Source of the DNA: UKL13-2 sp031430555
GTDB taxonomy: Bacteria > Pseudomonadota > Gammaproteobacteria > Burkholderiales > Usitatibacteraceae
DNA length: 64,000 nt
NCBI GenBank assembly: GCA_031430555.1
Contig: JANPBQ010000253.1
Span: 1 to 64,000, forward strand
Direction of reading: 5' to 3'
The notes under the pieces are model-generated. The model did no database searches, was not told the DNA's origin, and was given only the letters and a program-made list of their open reading frames with translations. The position numbers and the translations under genes are program-made. This document shows positions 27,069 through 34,989 of the stretch, piece by piece (position 1 is the stretch's first letter; every line of letters begins with the position of its first letter).

Positions 27069-28586
27069 TCAAAGCAACTTGCGCAAGTCGGTTTTTACAA
27101 CTTTGCCGTTGTGGTTTTTCGGCAGCGCATCGATGAATCGATAATCCCTCGGCCGCTTGAAACGCGCAATCTCTTTCAGACAATGTCGATCGAGTTCTTC
27201 GCCACTAACCGAAAGCGCCGTGCGTAAAACGATGAATGCAACCACCGCCTCGCCCCACTCCGCGTCCGGCCGACCCACCACCGCCGCCTCGGCCACTGCC
27301 GGATGCATTAGCAGCACTTCTTCAATTTCGCGCGGATAAATATTCGAACCACCGGAAATGATCAAGTCCTTGCTGCGATCCTTCAGCGTCAGAAAACCAT
27401 CCACGTCGAGCGAACCCAGATCGCCGGTCGCAAGCCAACCCTCTTTCAACGTATCGGCAGTCGCTTGGGGGTTGTTCCAATAGCCCGCCATCACAGTGTC
27501 GCCCTTGACGAATATTTCACCGGTCTCGTTGGGGGACGCGGTGCCTCCATTTTCATCGCCAACCCGCAGTTGCACGCCGCTGTGCGCAACACCCACCGAC
27601 GCAATGCGCGATTCGTGGCGCGGATGACCAACATCGGCGTGATGGAACTTCGACAGCGCACTGATCGTCATCGGACTTTCACCTTGCCCGTAAATCTGCA
27701 CGAATTTGCCGCCAAGGGTCTCAATTGCGCGCTTAAGATCGGCGACGTACATCGGCCCGCCGCCATAGACGATCGTTTTCAAATTCTTTGTCTCACCGCC
27801 GTGCGCGGCGACATGATCCGTGAGGCGTTTGACCATGGTTGGTGCGGCAAACATCGTCACGCCGCGAAGCGCGGGCAGCAGGCCGATGATTTCCGCTGTG
27901 TCAAATCCACCTGAATCCGGAAACACCTGCGCCGCGCCGCGCAACACATGCGCGAAGTTGTAAAGACCCGAGCCGTGCGAGACCGGTGCTGCGTGCAGAA
28001 TGCAATCCTCCGGGTCGATGGCGTCGACATCGGTGAAGTAATTGAACGTCATCGCGGCGAGATTGCGGTGCGTGAGCATGGCACCTTTCGGCTTGCCTGT
28101 GGTGCCGGAGGTATAGAAAAGCCAGGCGAGATCGGTGGCGTCGCGCGGGGCAAGATCGCACGGTGGGGCGGATGTCATTGCCGCGAATTCACTCGACGCG
28201 AACCCGATGCATGCCATTGCGGGCGGCAACTGGTCGCCGATCTCGTTGATCGCATCGCGCCAATCCGGCGACACAAAGCACAGCTGCGCACCGGCATCGG
28301 CGAGGACGAACGCGGCTTCACGCGGATGCAGTTTGGCGTTTATCGGCACGGCCACGCAACCGGCCCACCAGGTGCCGTACAGTGCTTCAAGATATTCGGC
28401 GCGGTTGCCGGAAAGTACGGCGATGCGATCGCCGGGCCGGCATTCAAACCGATCACGCAACGCGCCCGCAATGGCGGCGGCGGTGCGCGCGAATTGACCG
28501 TACGTGATGCGACGCTCGCCGCTGATCAAAGCCGCATTGTCGGGATAAACATTGGCGGATCGCAAGAGCCAGTGAGCGATATTCAT
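27069..28586 (-). CDS. Acyl-CoA synthetase (AMP-forming)
   Basis: This 505-residue member of the ANL superfamily converts a carboxylic acid, ATP and CoA to acyl-CoA. The P-loop is L-F-Y-T-S-G-T-T-G-K-P-K-G-A-M-L near residue 155. Other motifs are Y-G-Q-G-E-S-P-M-T (A5), T-G-D-L-G-S-L-D-V-D-G-F-L (A7/A8) and the C-terminal catalytic Lys in K-N-H-N-G-K-V-V-K. The acyl chain cannot be predicted. It is the promoter-proximal gene of the 28.6 to 18.0 kb operon and would activate the imported acid before the hot-dog hydratase acts. Confidence 0.9.
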   Translation of the reverse strand: MNIAHWLLRSANVYPDNAALISGERRITYGQFARTAAAIAGALRDRFECRPGDRIAVLSGNRAEYLEALYGTWWAGCVAVPINAKLHPREAAFVLADAGAQLCFVSPDWRDAINEIGDQLPPAMACIGFASSEFAAMTSAPPCDLAPRDATDLAWLFYTSGTTGKPKGAMLTHRNLAAMTFNYFTDVDAIDPEDCILHAAPVSHGSGLYNFAHVLRGAAQVFPDSGGFDTAEIIGLLPALRGVTMFAAPTMVKRLTDHVAAHGGETKNLKTIVYGGGPMYVADLKRAIETLGGKFVQIYGQGESPMTISALSKFHHADVGHPRHESRIASVGVAHSGVQLRVGDENGGTASPNETGEIFVKGDTVMAGYWNNPQATADTLKEGWLATGDLGSLDVDGFLTLKDRSKDLIISGGSNIYPREIEEVLLMHPAVAEAAVVGRPDAEWGEAVVAFIVLRTALSVSGEELDRHCLKEIARFKRPRDYRFIDALPKNHNGKVVKTDLRKLL

Positions 28587-28711
28587 AACGTAAAATGTTA
28601 GCAGCTTGTTGAGTAGTCACTTTGTGTGTTTTTCAATCACAACTCGCCTTTTCCGCTGATCCCGCATTTGATCCGCCATTTCGGACGCGTACGCGTCCAC
28701 CTTGAGCACCC

Positions 28712-29608
28712 ATGTCCATCCCACCTGCCTCAACCGCTCCCTCCGCATTCGTCGCCCTTACCCCGGCGCTGTTCGTCTTCCTCTGGAGCACCGGTTTCAT
28801 CGGCATGCGCTACGGCTCGCCGCATGCCGAGCCATTCACCTTCATGATGTGGCGGATGGCAATCGTGGTGTCGATCCTCGTGGTGGTGGCGCTGGCGATG
28901 CGCGCGCCATGGCCGCGGAGCCCGCGCGAGGCCGCGCATATCGCGGTCGCCGGCCTGCTGGTGCATGCCACGTATTTGTCGGGCGTTTTATATGCGATCA
29001 ACCTGAAATTGCCGCTGGGTTTCGTCGCCTTGTTGACCGGCCTGCAACCCATTCTCACCGCCGTGTTTGCGAATGCATACCTGCATGAAAAATTGAATGC
29101 GCGCCAATGGGCCGGCATGGCACTGGGACTCGCGGGCGTGGTGCTCGTCGTCATGAGCAAGTTCACGTTTGGCAATGTCAATGCGCCCGCACTCGGCTGC
29201 GCAGGCATCGCGTTGGCAGGCATTACCTTCGGCACGCTCTATCAAAAGCGCCATTGCTCGCACATGGATTTGCGCACCGGCGGCGTGATTCAATTTTCCG
29301 CAACGGGATTCGCGATGATGATCGGCGCATTCGCCTTCGAGACGCGCATCGTGCAATGGAATGGTGAATTTCTGTTTGCGTTGTTCTGGCTCGCGGGCGT
29401 GTTGTCGCTGGGGGCGATATCGCTGCTCTACCTGATGATCCGCCGAGGTGCCGCCTCAAAAGTGGCAAGCCTGTTTTTTCTCACGCCTTCGGTGACGGCG
29501 GTATTGGCGTTCCTGCTGTTTGGCGAAACGCTGAATGGGCTCGCGGTGGCGGGATTGCTGGTGACGGCGGCGGGCGTGGCGCTGGTGACGCGAAGTGCCA
29601 GCCCCTGA
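28712..29608 (+). CDS. EamA/DMT-family transporter
   Basis: The 298-residue inner-membrane protein has ten predicted transmembrane segments arranged as two EamA repeats. It has W-S-T-G-F-I-G-M-R-Y-G near residue 20, L-L-T-G-L-Q-P-I-L-T-A-V ending repeat one, and L-T-P-S-V-T-A-V-L-A-F-L-L-F-G-E ending repeat two. Such proteins usually export metabolites or amino acids; the substrate is unknown. It is divergent from the acyl-CoA synthetase operon (125-bp shared region), which might mean coregulation. It is convergent with the S9 peptidase gene. Confidence 0.92.
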   Translation: MSIPPASTAPSAFVALTPALFVFLWSTGFIGMRYGSPHAEPFTFMMWRMAIVVSILVVVALAMRAPWPRSPREAAHIAVAGLLVHATYLSGVLYAINLKLPLGFVALLTGLQPILTAVFANAYLHEKLNARQWAGMALGLAGVVLVVMSKFTFGNVNAPALGCAGIALAGITFGTLYQKRHCSHMDLRTGGVIQFSATGFAMMIGAFAFETRIVQWNGEFLFALFWLAGVLSLGAISLLYLMIRRGAASKVASLFFLTPSVTAVLAFLLFGETLNGLAVAGLLVTAAGVALVTRSASP

Positions 29609-29659
29609 TTGCATGCGCGCGTTGTCGACGCCTGCAAGCCGCCTATCGGTCGTTGAATT

Positions 29660-31861
29660 TCACGGACCTGCCATTCCAAATTGCCACAGGAGGAAGGCCC
29701 AACGGTCAGCGGTACGCTCGCGAGCCTGACTTCGCGTCGCGCCGACGCCGTGACCGCCGTCATATTCAAGCCGCAACAATACCGGTTTGCCGCTATTGCT
29801 TGCAGCGGCCATCCGTGAGCCGGTCTTTAGCGTCATCCATACATCCACACGGCTATCGTTGACACCGTGCTCGAACAGCATCGCCGGATATTTTGTACCC
29901 TCGCGCACGTTTGCATAGGTACTCATTTCCAGCAAGCCGCGAAACTCGTCTTCTTTTTTAACCGTCCCGTACTCCGGAATATTTGCGCCGCCGTTGGCGC
30001 GGGTTTCCGAGCGCACCTGGTCGGTGTTGCCCACCGCCACCACGCCTACGGCAAACAAATCAGGCCGCGACGTCACGGCGCGCCCCACAAAAACGCCGCC
30101 CGCGCTTCCACCGTAAACCGCCAGCCGATCCGGTGCCGTGTAGCGTTGCGCGATAAGCCATTCGGCGATGGCGATCCCGTCTTTCCAGGTATTGGGCTTG
30201 GTAGTTTTCAGGCCGGCACGATGCCATGCGTCACCATATACGCCACCGCCGCGCACATGCGCCATTACAAACACCCCACCTCGTTCGAGCCATGCCAACA
30301 AGTTTGGGCCCCAGCGCGGCTCCTCGGTGGTGCCATAGGCGCCATAGGCATAGAGGATCGTTGGGTTGCGTCCGTCCAATTTGATATTGGCCCGCGAGAT
30401 TATCGATGCGGGCACCTCGACGCCGTCGTGACTTTTGATTCGGACTTCGCGTGCCTCGAGTCCATCCGGCGCATCGAATTTTCCATCGGGCACGAGGGCT
30501 AATGCCGTCACGGTTCCGCGAACCGGGTCATAGGCATGCATTTTCGCGCGGCGTACCCAACTGCTCAATGAGAATATCGCTCCCGCTTGATCGTGCGCAG
30601 TGAACTGCAAATCGACAAGACCGGCGTAAGGCAGCTTGACTTCAACGGGCTTTGCGGCTTTCTCATGTGCAATTCGCAACAGCCTTGTTAGCGGGCCTTG
30701 CCTTTGAGTCACGTAAAGCGCGTCCTTGGCCGCCGCCAGCTCAACGATGACATCATCCCCCGCCGCAATGACGGTTTCTGCCTTCGCGGGATCGGGATCG
30801 GCCACCGGCATGCGCAATACTTTGTAGCGTGGGGCATCGAGCGCGCTGCGCGCATAAATCCAGCCGCCCGCAATCGTTATAGTGGAAATCTTGGCCTCGT
30901 CGCCAAACGCGCGTCGCCATTTCGCCTTCGCCGCCAATACGTCGACCAGCGGTGCCGTATACAGTGACGACTCCCGTTTCACGCCATCAAACATTAGCGC
31001 ATACGCAACCTTCGATCCGCGCACGGCGAAAACGGCTCCGCCCGCCGCGCGTGAAAGTTGTAGCGAAGGATCCAGCGCGGCACCAAACACGATCGGGTCG
31101 GCATCTGCGGCGCCAAGTTTGTTTAAGTAATACTTTGCATCGAGGAACCGGTCCGCGCGTGGCAGACTGGCCCAATCGGCGGCCAGACGCGTATAGAAAA
31201 AGCCACTGCTGTCGTCAAGCCACGAAATGCTTGCGCCGCGAATATTGGCGATCGGCGGAATTCGCGGCTTGGCGGTGCTCGCATCGATCACATGCAGACT
31301 GCCGATTTCGGCGCCGCCCGACGAGACCGTGTAAGCGACGAGTTTGCCATCAGGCGAAATCGAATACTCGCCGATGGCGTGCGCCGTGCCGGTCGTCTTG
31401 GCCAAGACATCAGGGTCAACCAGCACAACGTCTTTGCCATCGACGCCGTCACGTCGGACCAACTTGAACTGATTGTCCTCCACGTTTCGGCGCAGGGCAA
31501 AATACACACCCTCCCGCGTTCGACGCACCGAATTGATATTCGCCGGCACCGCCGCTTCAATTTCCGCCAGCCGCGCGCGCAATTCCGTGCGCACCGGCAA
31601 TTTGGCGAGAATGGCCTCGGTCGCATCGGCCTGACCCTTCATCCACGATTGAACCAGCGGGTCTTTCGTGTCTTCAAGGAATCGATAGGGATCATCGACC
31701 GGCGTTCCCCAATATGTGTCGACCACGTTTTTTGTTGGCAACGGTGCGGCGACATCCACCCCAAGAAAAGTCGCCGCAAGCACGGCGGGCGCGACAAATA
31801 CGGCACATAGGCCCGCCACGTGGCGGAACGGCTTTTTGGTCAGTAGCGAACAAGTATTCAT
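29660..31861 (-). CDS. Prolyl oligopeptidase family serine peptidase (S9), secreted
   Basis: The 733-residue protein has an N-terminal hydrophobic signal sequence (about 13-30, A-G-L-C-A-V-F-V-A-P-A-V-L-A-A). The conserved V-D-T-Y-W-G-T-P-V-D-D-P-Y-R-F-L-E-D leads into the beta-propeller. The C-terminal alpha/beta hydrolase domain has Ser586 in G-G-S-A-G-G, Asp669 in N-D-S-R-V-D and His704 in D-G-G-H-G. The length fits prolyl oligopeptidase. It would cleave short proline-containing peptides in the periplasm. It is monocistronic. Confidence 0.94.
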   Translation of the reverse strand: MNTCSLLTKKPFRHVAGLCAVFVAPAVLAATFLGVDVAAPLPTKNVVDTYWGTPVDDPYRFLEDTKDPLVQSWMKGQADATEAILAKLPVRTELRARLAEIEAAVPANINSVRRTREGVYFALRRNVEDNQFKLVRRDGVDGKDVVLVDPDVLAKTTGTAHAIGEYSISPDGKLVAYTVSSGGAEIGSLHVIDASTAKPRIPPIANIRGASISWLDDSSGFFYTRLAADWASLPRADRFLDAKYYLNKLGAADADPIVFGAALDPSLQLSRAAGGAVFAVRGSKVAYALMFDGVKRESSLYTAPLVDVLAAKAKWRRAFGDEAKISTITIAGGWIYARSALDAPRYKVLRMPVADPDPAKAETVIAAGDDVIVELAAAKDALYVTQRQGPLTRLLRIAHEKAAKPVEVKLPYAGLVDLQFTAHDQAGAIFSLSSWVRRAKMHAYDPVRGTVTALALVPDGKFDAPDGLEAREVRIKSHDGVEVPASIISRANIKLDGRNPTILYAYGAYGTTEEPRWGPNLLAWLERGGVFVMAHVRGGGVYGDAWHRAGLKTTKPNTWKDGIAIAEWLIAQRYTAPDRLAVYGGSAGGVFVGRAVTSRPDLFAVGVVAVGNTDQVRSETRANGGANIPEYGTVKKEDEFRGLLEMSTYANVREGTKYPAMLFEHGVNDSRVDVWMTLKTGSRMAAASNSGKPVLLRLEYDGGHGVGATRSQARERTADRWAFLLWQFGMAGP

Positions 31862-31941
31862 GGGGTTTTCCCGGTGGAATCAATTCAGACTGGAAGTCTA
31901 ACGCAATCGTATTTGGCCATGCGTGGGCATCTCGCGACAAC

Positions 31942-33204
31942 TCAAAACCTCAACTGCAAAATCCGCGGGCAATGATCGCTCACTTCCATTGAGTCTGCCG
32001 CGACGCCGCGCACGGCGACTTTGCGCGAGGGGATGATGCCGGTGTTGAGTTTGCGTAGCGCATCGCTGATGACGGCGTGATCGAGGCCGGTGAAGCCGGT
32101 ACAACCGCCTTCTTTGGTCGAGAGCGGCACTTGATGCAATGCGACCGGCACGCCGTCGGCGATTTCGGGCCACAGATATTTTGTCGAGACTTTTCCGTTG
32201 GCGTCTCTTTTGTTGGTGCTGGCGGGGTCTGAGCCATCGCCGCGTACCTGATCTTTCGCAATGTTCAGCGTTTGCTCTTCGTCGATGAGCCGATTGAAGT
32301 CGCCCAGCAAAATGAAGCGCGGGGTTTTCGTGGCGACCGCTTCCAGCCAATCTTCCAGAATCGGCACTTGCCGATTGAACACTTCGCAGGTCGGGTGCGC
32401 ATCGTTCACCAAGCGCCCCGGATAGCGATCAGTCGTGATCGCGTTCGCACAGCCGGCCTTTAAATGCACATTCAAGAAGGTCACCGGTGCGTCGTTGATC
32501 GTGAGCTCAAGCGCCAGACCCGGTCGAACGCGGCGAAACGCCTTGGGATCGTTGGCGGGATCTTTGATGGCGAGCGCTTCATTGGTCGCGCACATACCGG
32601 GCTTCGAGGCGAGCGATTTATCCCACGCGAAACCCAGCGTCTGAAACGCGTCGTGCACGGCCATGCAAACGTCAAAGCGGCCGGCGAATTTTCCCAGCAC
32701 CGCTTCCACGGTTTCCTTCGATTTCACTTCCTGAAACGCGATCACGCGGATGTTTTCACGCTCGATCAAATTCTCGACGGTCGCGCGCAGGCCGTTGAGC
32801 TTGGCCGCATAAGCCTCCGTGCTGCGCAGTTTTGACAAGTCGCGCGGCGGCGCATCGCGAACCGGCGGTGTGGCGAATCGATAGGCATTGCATGGCGCGA
32901 TCATCATCGACGCGGCGCGTCCCCCGGCGGCGCTGAAGGTCGCCGCCTCACAGGACTTGGCGCGCGCCAGTTCGTCGGCGGTGGGTTCGCTTGCGCCGCG
33001 CACGATCCAGGCACGTGTATCGCACCAGTTCACGGCGGGTGCGCCGCAAACTTCCATATATTTTTTGAAATCGTTCGCGGTGCCGGCCCACGCCATGTTG
33101 AACGATGCAATACCGACACCCGCAGCGGGTGAAGGCGGCGCGGCGGTTGTGTGCATCGAGGCAATGCACACAAGGGCGACGGCGAATTTTTTCGAGGAGA
33201 TCAT
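31942..33204 (-). CDS. Endonuclease/exonuclease/phosphatase family protein, secreted
   Basis: About 420 residues from ATG 33204, where a signal peptide begins (M-I-S-S-K-K-F-A-V-A-L-V, ending T-T-A-A-P); in-frame sequence up to 33288 would precede the signal and is rejected. EEP-fold motifs: A-S-F-N-M-A-W near the mature start, R-V-I-A-F-Q-E-V-K-S with the metal-binding Glu, L-N-V-H-L-K-A-G-C, L-L-G-D-F-N-R-L-I-D, and the C-terminal S-D-H-C-P with catalytic His. The substrate may be nucleic acid, phospholipid or a phosphoester; cysteines suggest an oxidised periplasmic enzyme. Confidence 0.88.
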   Translation of the reverse strand: MISSKKFAVALVCIASMHTTAAPPSPAAGVGIASFNMAWAGTANDFKKYMEVCGAPAVNWCDTRAWIVRGASEPTADELARAKSCEAATFSAAGGRAASMMIAPCNAYRFATPPVRDAPPRDLSKLRSTEAYAAKLNGLRATVENLIERENIRVIAFQEVKSKETVEAVLGKFAGRFDVCMAVHDAFQTLGFAWDKSLASKPGMCATNEALAIKDPANDPKAFRRVRPGLALELTINDAPVTFLNVHLKAGCANAITTDRYPGRLVNDAHPTCEVFNRQVPILEDWLEAVATKTPRFILLGDFNRLIDEEQTLNIAKDQVRGDGSDPASTNKRDANGKVSTKYLWPEIADGVPVALHQVPLSTKEGGCTGFTGLDHAVISDALRKLNTGIIPSRKVAVRGVAADSMEVSDHCPRILQLRF

Positions 33205-33281
33205 TGGAAGCTGCCTTAGCGTCAAGTGGCCGAAGCTGCAAGCATAGCGAAAAGCGCAGACTGCCCGCACTTGGACAGACC

Positions 33282-33337
33282 CTAGCACTGGTGCGGTGTT
33301 TAGGCGTAAATACCATCAAACGGCGCGCCAGTGCTAG
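33282..33337. repeat. Dispersed AGCACTGG palindrome family, copy 4
   Basis: ctagcactggtgcggtgttt begins at 33282 and its partner caaacggcgcgccagtgctag ends at 33337. The outer arms pair over at least 12 bp. It lies between divergent gene starts (EEP protein and Mpo1-like protein). Confidence 0.85.
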
Positions 33338-33424
33338 AGTTTTATGGGTGTGAGCACCGTCGACAGCCGCAACCTGCTAAAATTCGATATCGACGCTTTA
33401 ACCGCCATATTCCGCGAATTCCCA

Positions 33425-33994
33425 ATGCGAAATCTCGAACAGCAGATCACCCAATACGCCGCTTATCACCGCGACCGGCGCAACATCGCGACGCATTTAG
33501 TCGGCGTGCCGATGATTGTTTTTTCGGTCGTGTTGGCGCTGGTGCCGTGGGTCTTTGGCGGTGTGAACGCGGCATTGATTGCGCTGGCGGTTGCATCGCT
33601 CTATTACCTCATCCTCGACCGCGCCCTCGGCACGGCCATGTTGCTGTTTCTGTTCGTGTGTTACCTGATCGCGGTCACGCTCAATGCCGCGATCAACGCG
33701 CGCGGTGGGCATACAGGCATCGTGCTTGCATCGGCGGCGCTGTTGTTCATCGTCGGCTGGGTGATCCAGTTCATCGGCCACAAATACGAAGGCATTAAGC
33801 CCGCGTTCACCGACGACATCATGGGCCTGGTGATCGGCCCCTTGTTCATCATGACTGAAGTTTTCTTTGTGCTGGGATTGAAATCGACGTTGAAAAAATA
33901 TGTCGAAGATCGCGTCGGGCCGGTGCTGGCCGCGCGCAACGGCGCATCCATCGGCCCCGCGAATTCTGCGACGGGCGACGCCGCCAACGCATGA
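33425..33994 (+). CDS. DUF962 / Mpo1-like membrane protein
   Basis: About 189 residues from ATG 33425, at which M-R-N-L-E-Q-Q-I-T-Q-Y-A-A-Y-H begins the family domain. An in-frame ATG at 33344 is possible but begins only seven bases after the end of the palindromic repeat. The H-R-D-R-R-N-I-A-T-H-L-V-G-V-P motif matches DUF962/Mpo1, a fatty-acid alpha-dioxygenase family in yeast whose His residues bind iron. Four to five hydrophobic helices follow. A bacterial role in 2-hydroxy fatty acid breakdown is inferred from the family only. prmB starts 29 bp downstream. Confidence 0.85.
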   Translation: MRNLEQQITQYAAYHRDRRNIATHLVGVPMIVFSVVLALVPWVFGGVNAALIALAVASLYYLILDRALGTAMLLFLFVCYLIAVTLNAAINARGGHTGIVLASAALLFIVGWVIQFIGHKYEGIKPAFTDDIMGLVIGPLFIMTEVFFVLGLKSTLKKYVEDRVGPVLAARNGASIGPANSATGDAANA

Positions 33995-34023
33995 CCGTTG
34001 TCCACTCGATCGTCTGAGCGGTC

Positions 34024-34920
34024 GTGGCGAAGAAATCGACTTCCGTCGCCGCGCACCGCACGCTCGGCGCTGCGGTTGAATCCGCCGAACGCAAATTTGT
34101 CGAGGCCGGATTGTTCTTCGGCCACGGCTCCTCGAACGCTTTCGACGAAGCCGTCTACCTGGTATTGCACACGCTTGGTTTGCCGTTGGACGAACTCGAG
34201 GGTGTGTGGCATCGCGTGATTTCCGCGGCCGAGCACGACGCCATCGGACGCATCATTCAGCGGCGCGTGGCCGAGCGCATCCCGGCGGCGTACCTCACGC
34301 AGGAAGCCTGGCTGGGGCCGTTCAAATTTTATGTCGACGAGCGCGCCATCGTGCCGCGATCCTTCATCGCCGAATTGCTGCGCGAACAATTGTCGCCGTG
34401 GGTTGAAGATGCCGATGCGGTTCGGTCGGTGCTGGATCTTTGCACCGGATCGGGCTGCCTTGCCATCGTAGCGGCGACTACGTTTCCGCAGGCGAAAGTG
34501 GATGCCGTCGATCTCTCCGCCGCCGCATTGCAAGTCGCGAAACGCAACGTGGACGACTATGCATTGAATGCGCGCGTGAGTTTGATCGAATCCGACATGT
34601 GGGCCGCGCTTAAAGGCCGACGCTACGACCTCATCGTCACGAATCCGCCGTATGTGACCGGAAAATCAATGGCCGCGCTGCCGCGCGAATATCGCCACGA
34701 ACCGGAGATGGCGCTCGCGAGCGGTGCCGATGGATTGGATCATGTGCGCACCATTTTGCACGGCGCGGCGGATCATTTGACCGCACACGGATTGCTTGTA
34801 GTGGAAGTGGGCTTCAATCGCGAGGGTGTCGAGGCGGCATTTCCCGACATACCATTTACCTGGGCGGAAGTAGGTGCGGGCGATGGCGTGGTTTTTGTAT
34901 TGACGCGCGAGGATCTTTAG
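34024..34920 (+). CDS. prmB: 50S ribosomal protein L3 N5-glutamine methyltransferase
   Basis: The 298-residue SAM-dependent methyltransferase modifies a Gln side chain in ribosomal protein L3. The SAM-binding motif is L-D-L-C-T-G-S-G-C-L-A-I (137-148), and the catalytic N-P-P-Y is at 207-210. The N-terminal helical domain and the L-G-x-F-K-F-Y-V-D-E-R-A-I-V-P-R-S-F-I-A-E pattern favour PrmB over PrmC. It starts at GTG 34024, close behind the Mpo1-like gene. It is convergent with rluB. Confidence 0.93.
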   Translation: MAKKSTSVAAHRTLGAAVESAERKFVEAGLFFGHGSSNAFDEAVYLVLHTLGLPLDELEGVWHRVISAAEHDAIGRIIQRRVAERIPAAYLTQEAWLGPFKFYVDERAIVPRSFIAELLREQLSPWVEDADAVRSVLDLCTGSGCLAIVAATTFPQAKVDAVDLSAAALQVAKRNVDDYALNARVSLIESDMWAALKGRRYDLIVTNPPYVTGKSMAALPREYRHEPEMALASGADGLDHVRTILHGAADHLTAHGLLVVEVGFNREGVEAAFPDIPFTWAEVGAGDGVVFVLTREDL

Positions 34921-34989
34921 CGCGCGCGAAAAACGGGACGCGACCATTCACGTTGAACTTGACTTCACCTGTTTGCCGAACAACGGGAA

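Noticed and set aside
27948..28601. Plus-strand open frame of about 217 codons opposite the acyl-CoA synthetase gene
   Set aside because: It lies entirely antisense to a well-supported gene, has no recognisable domain and only reflects the GC-rich codon pattern.
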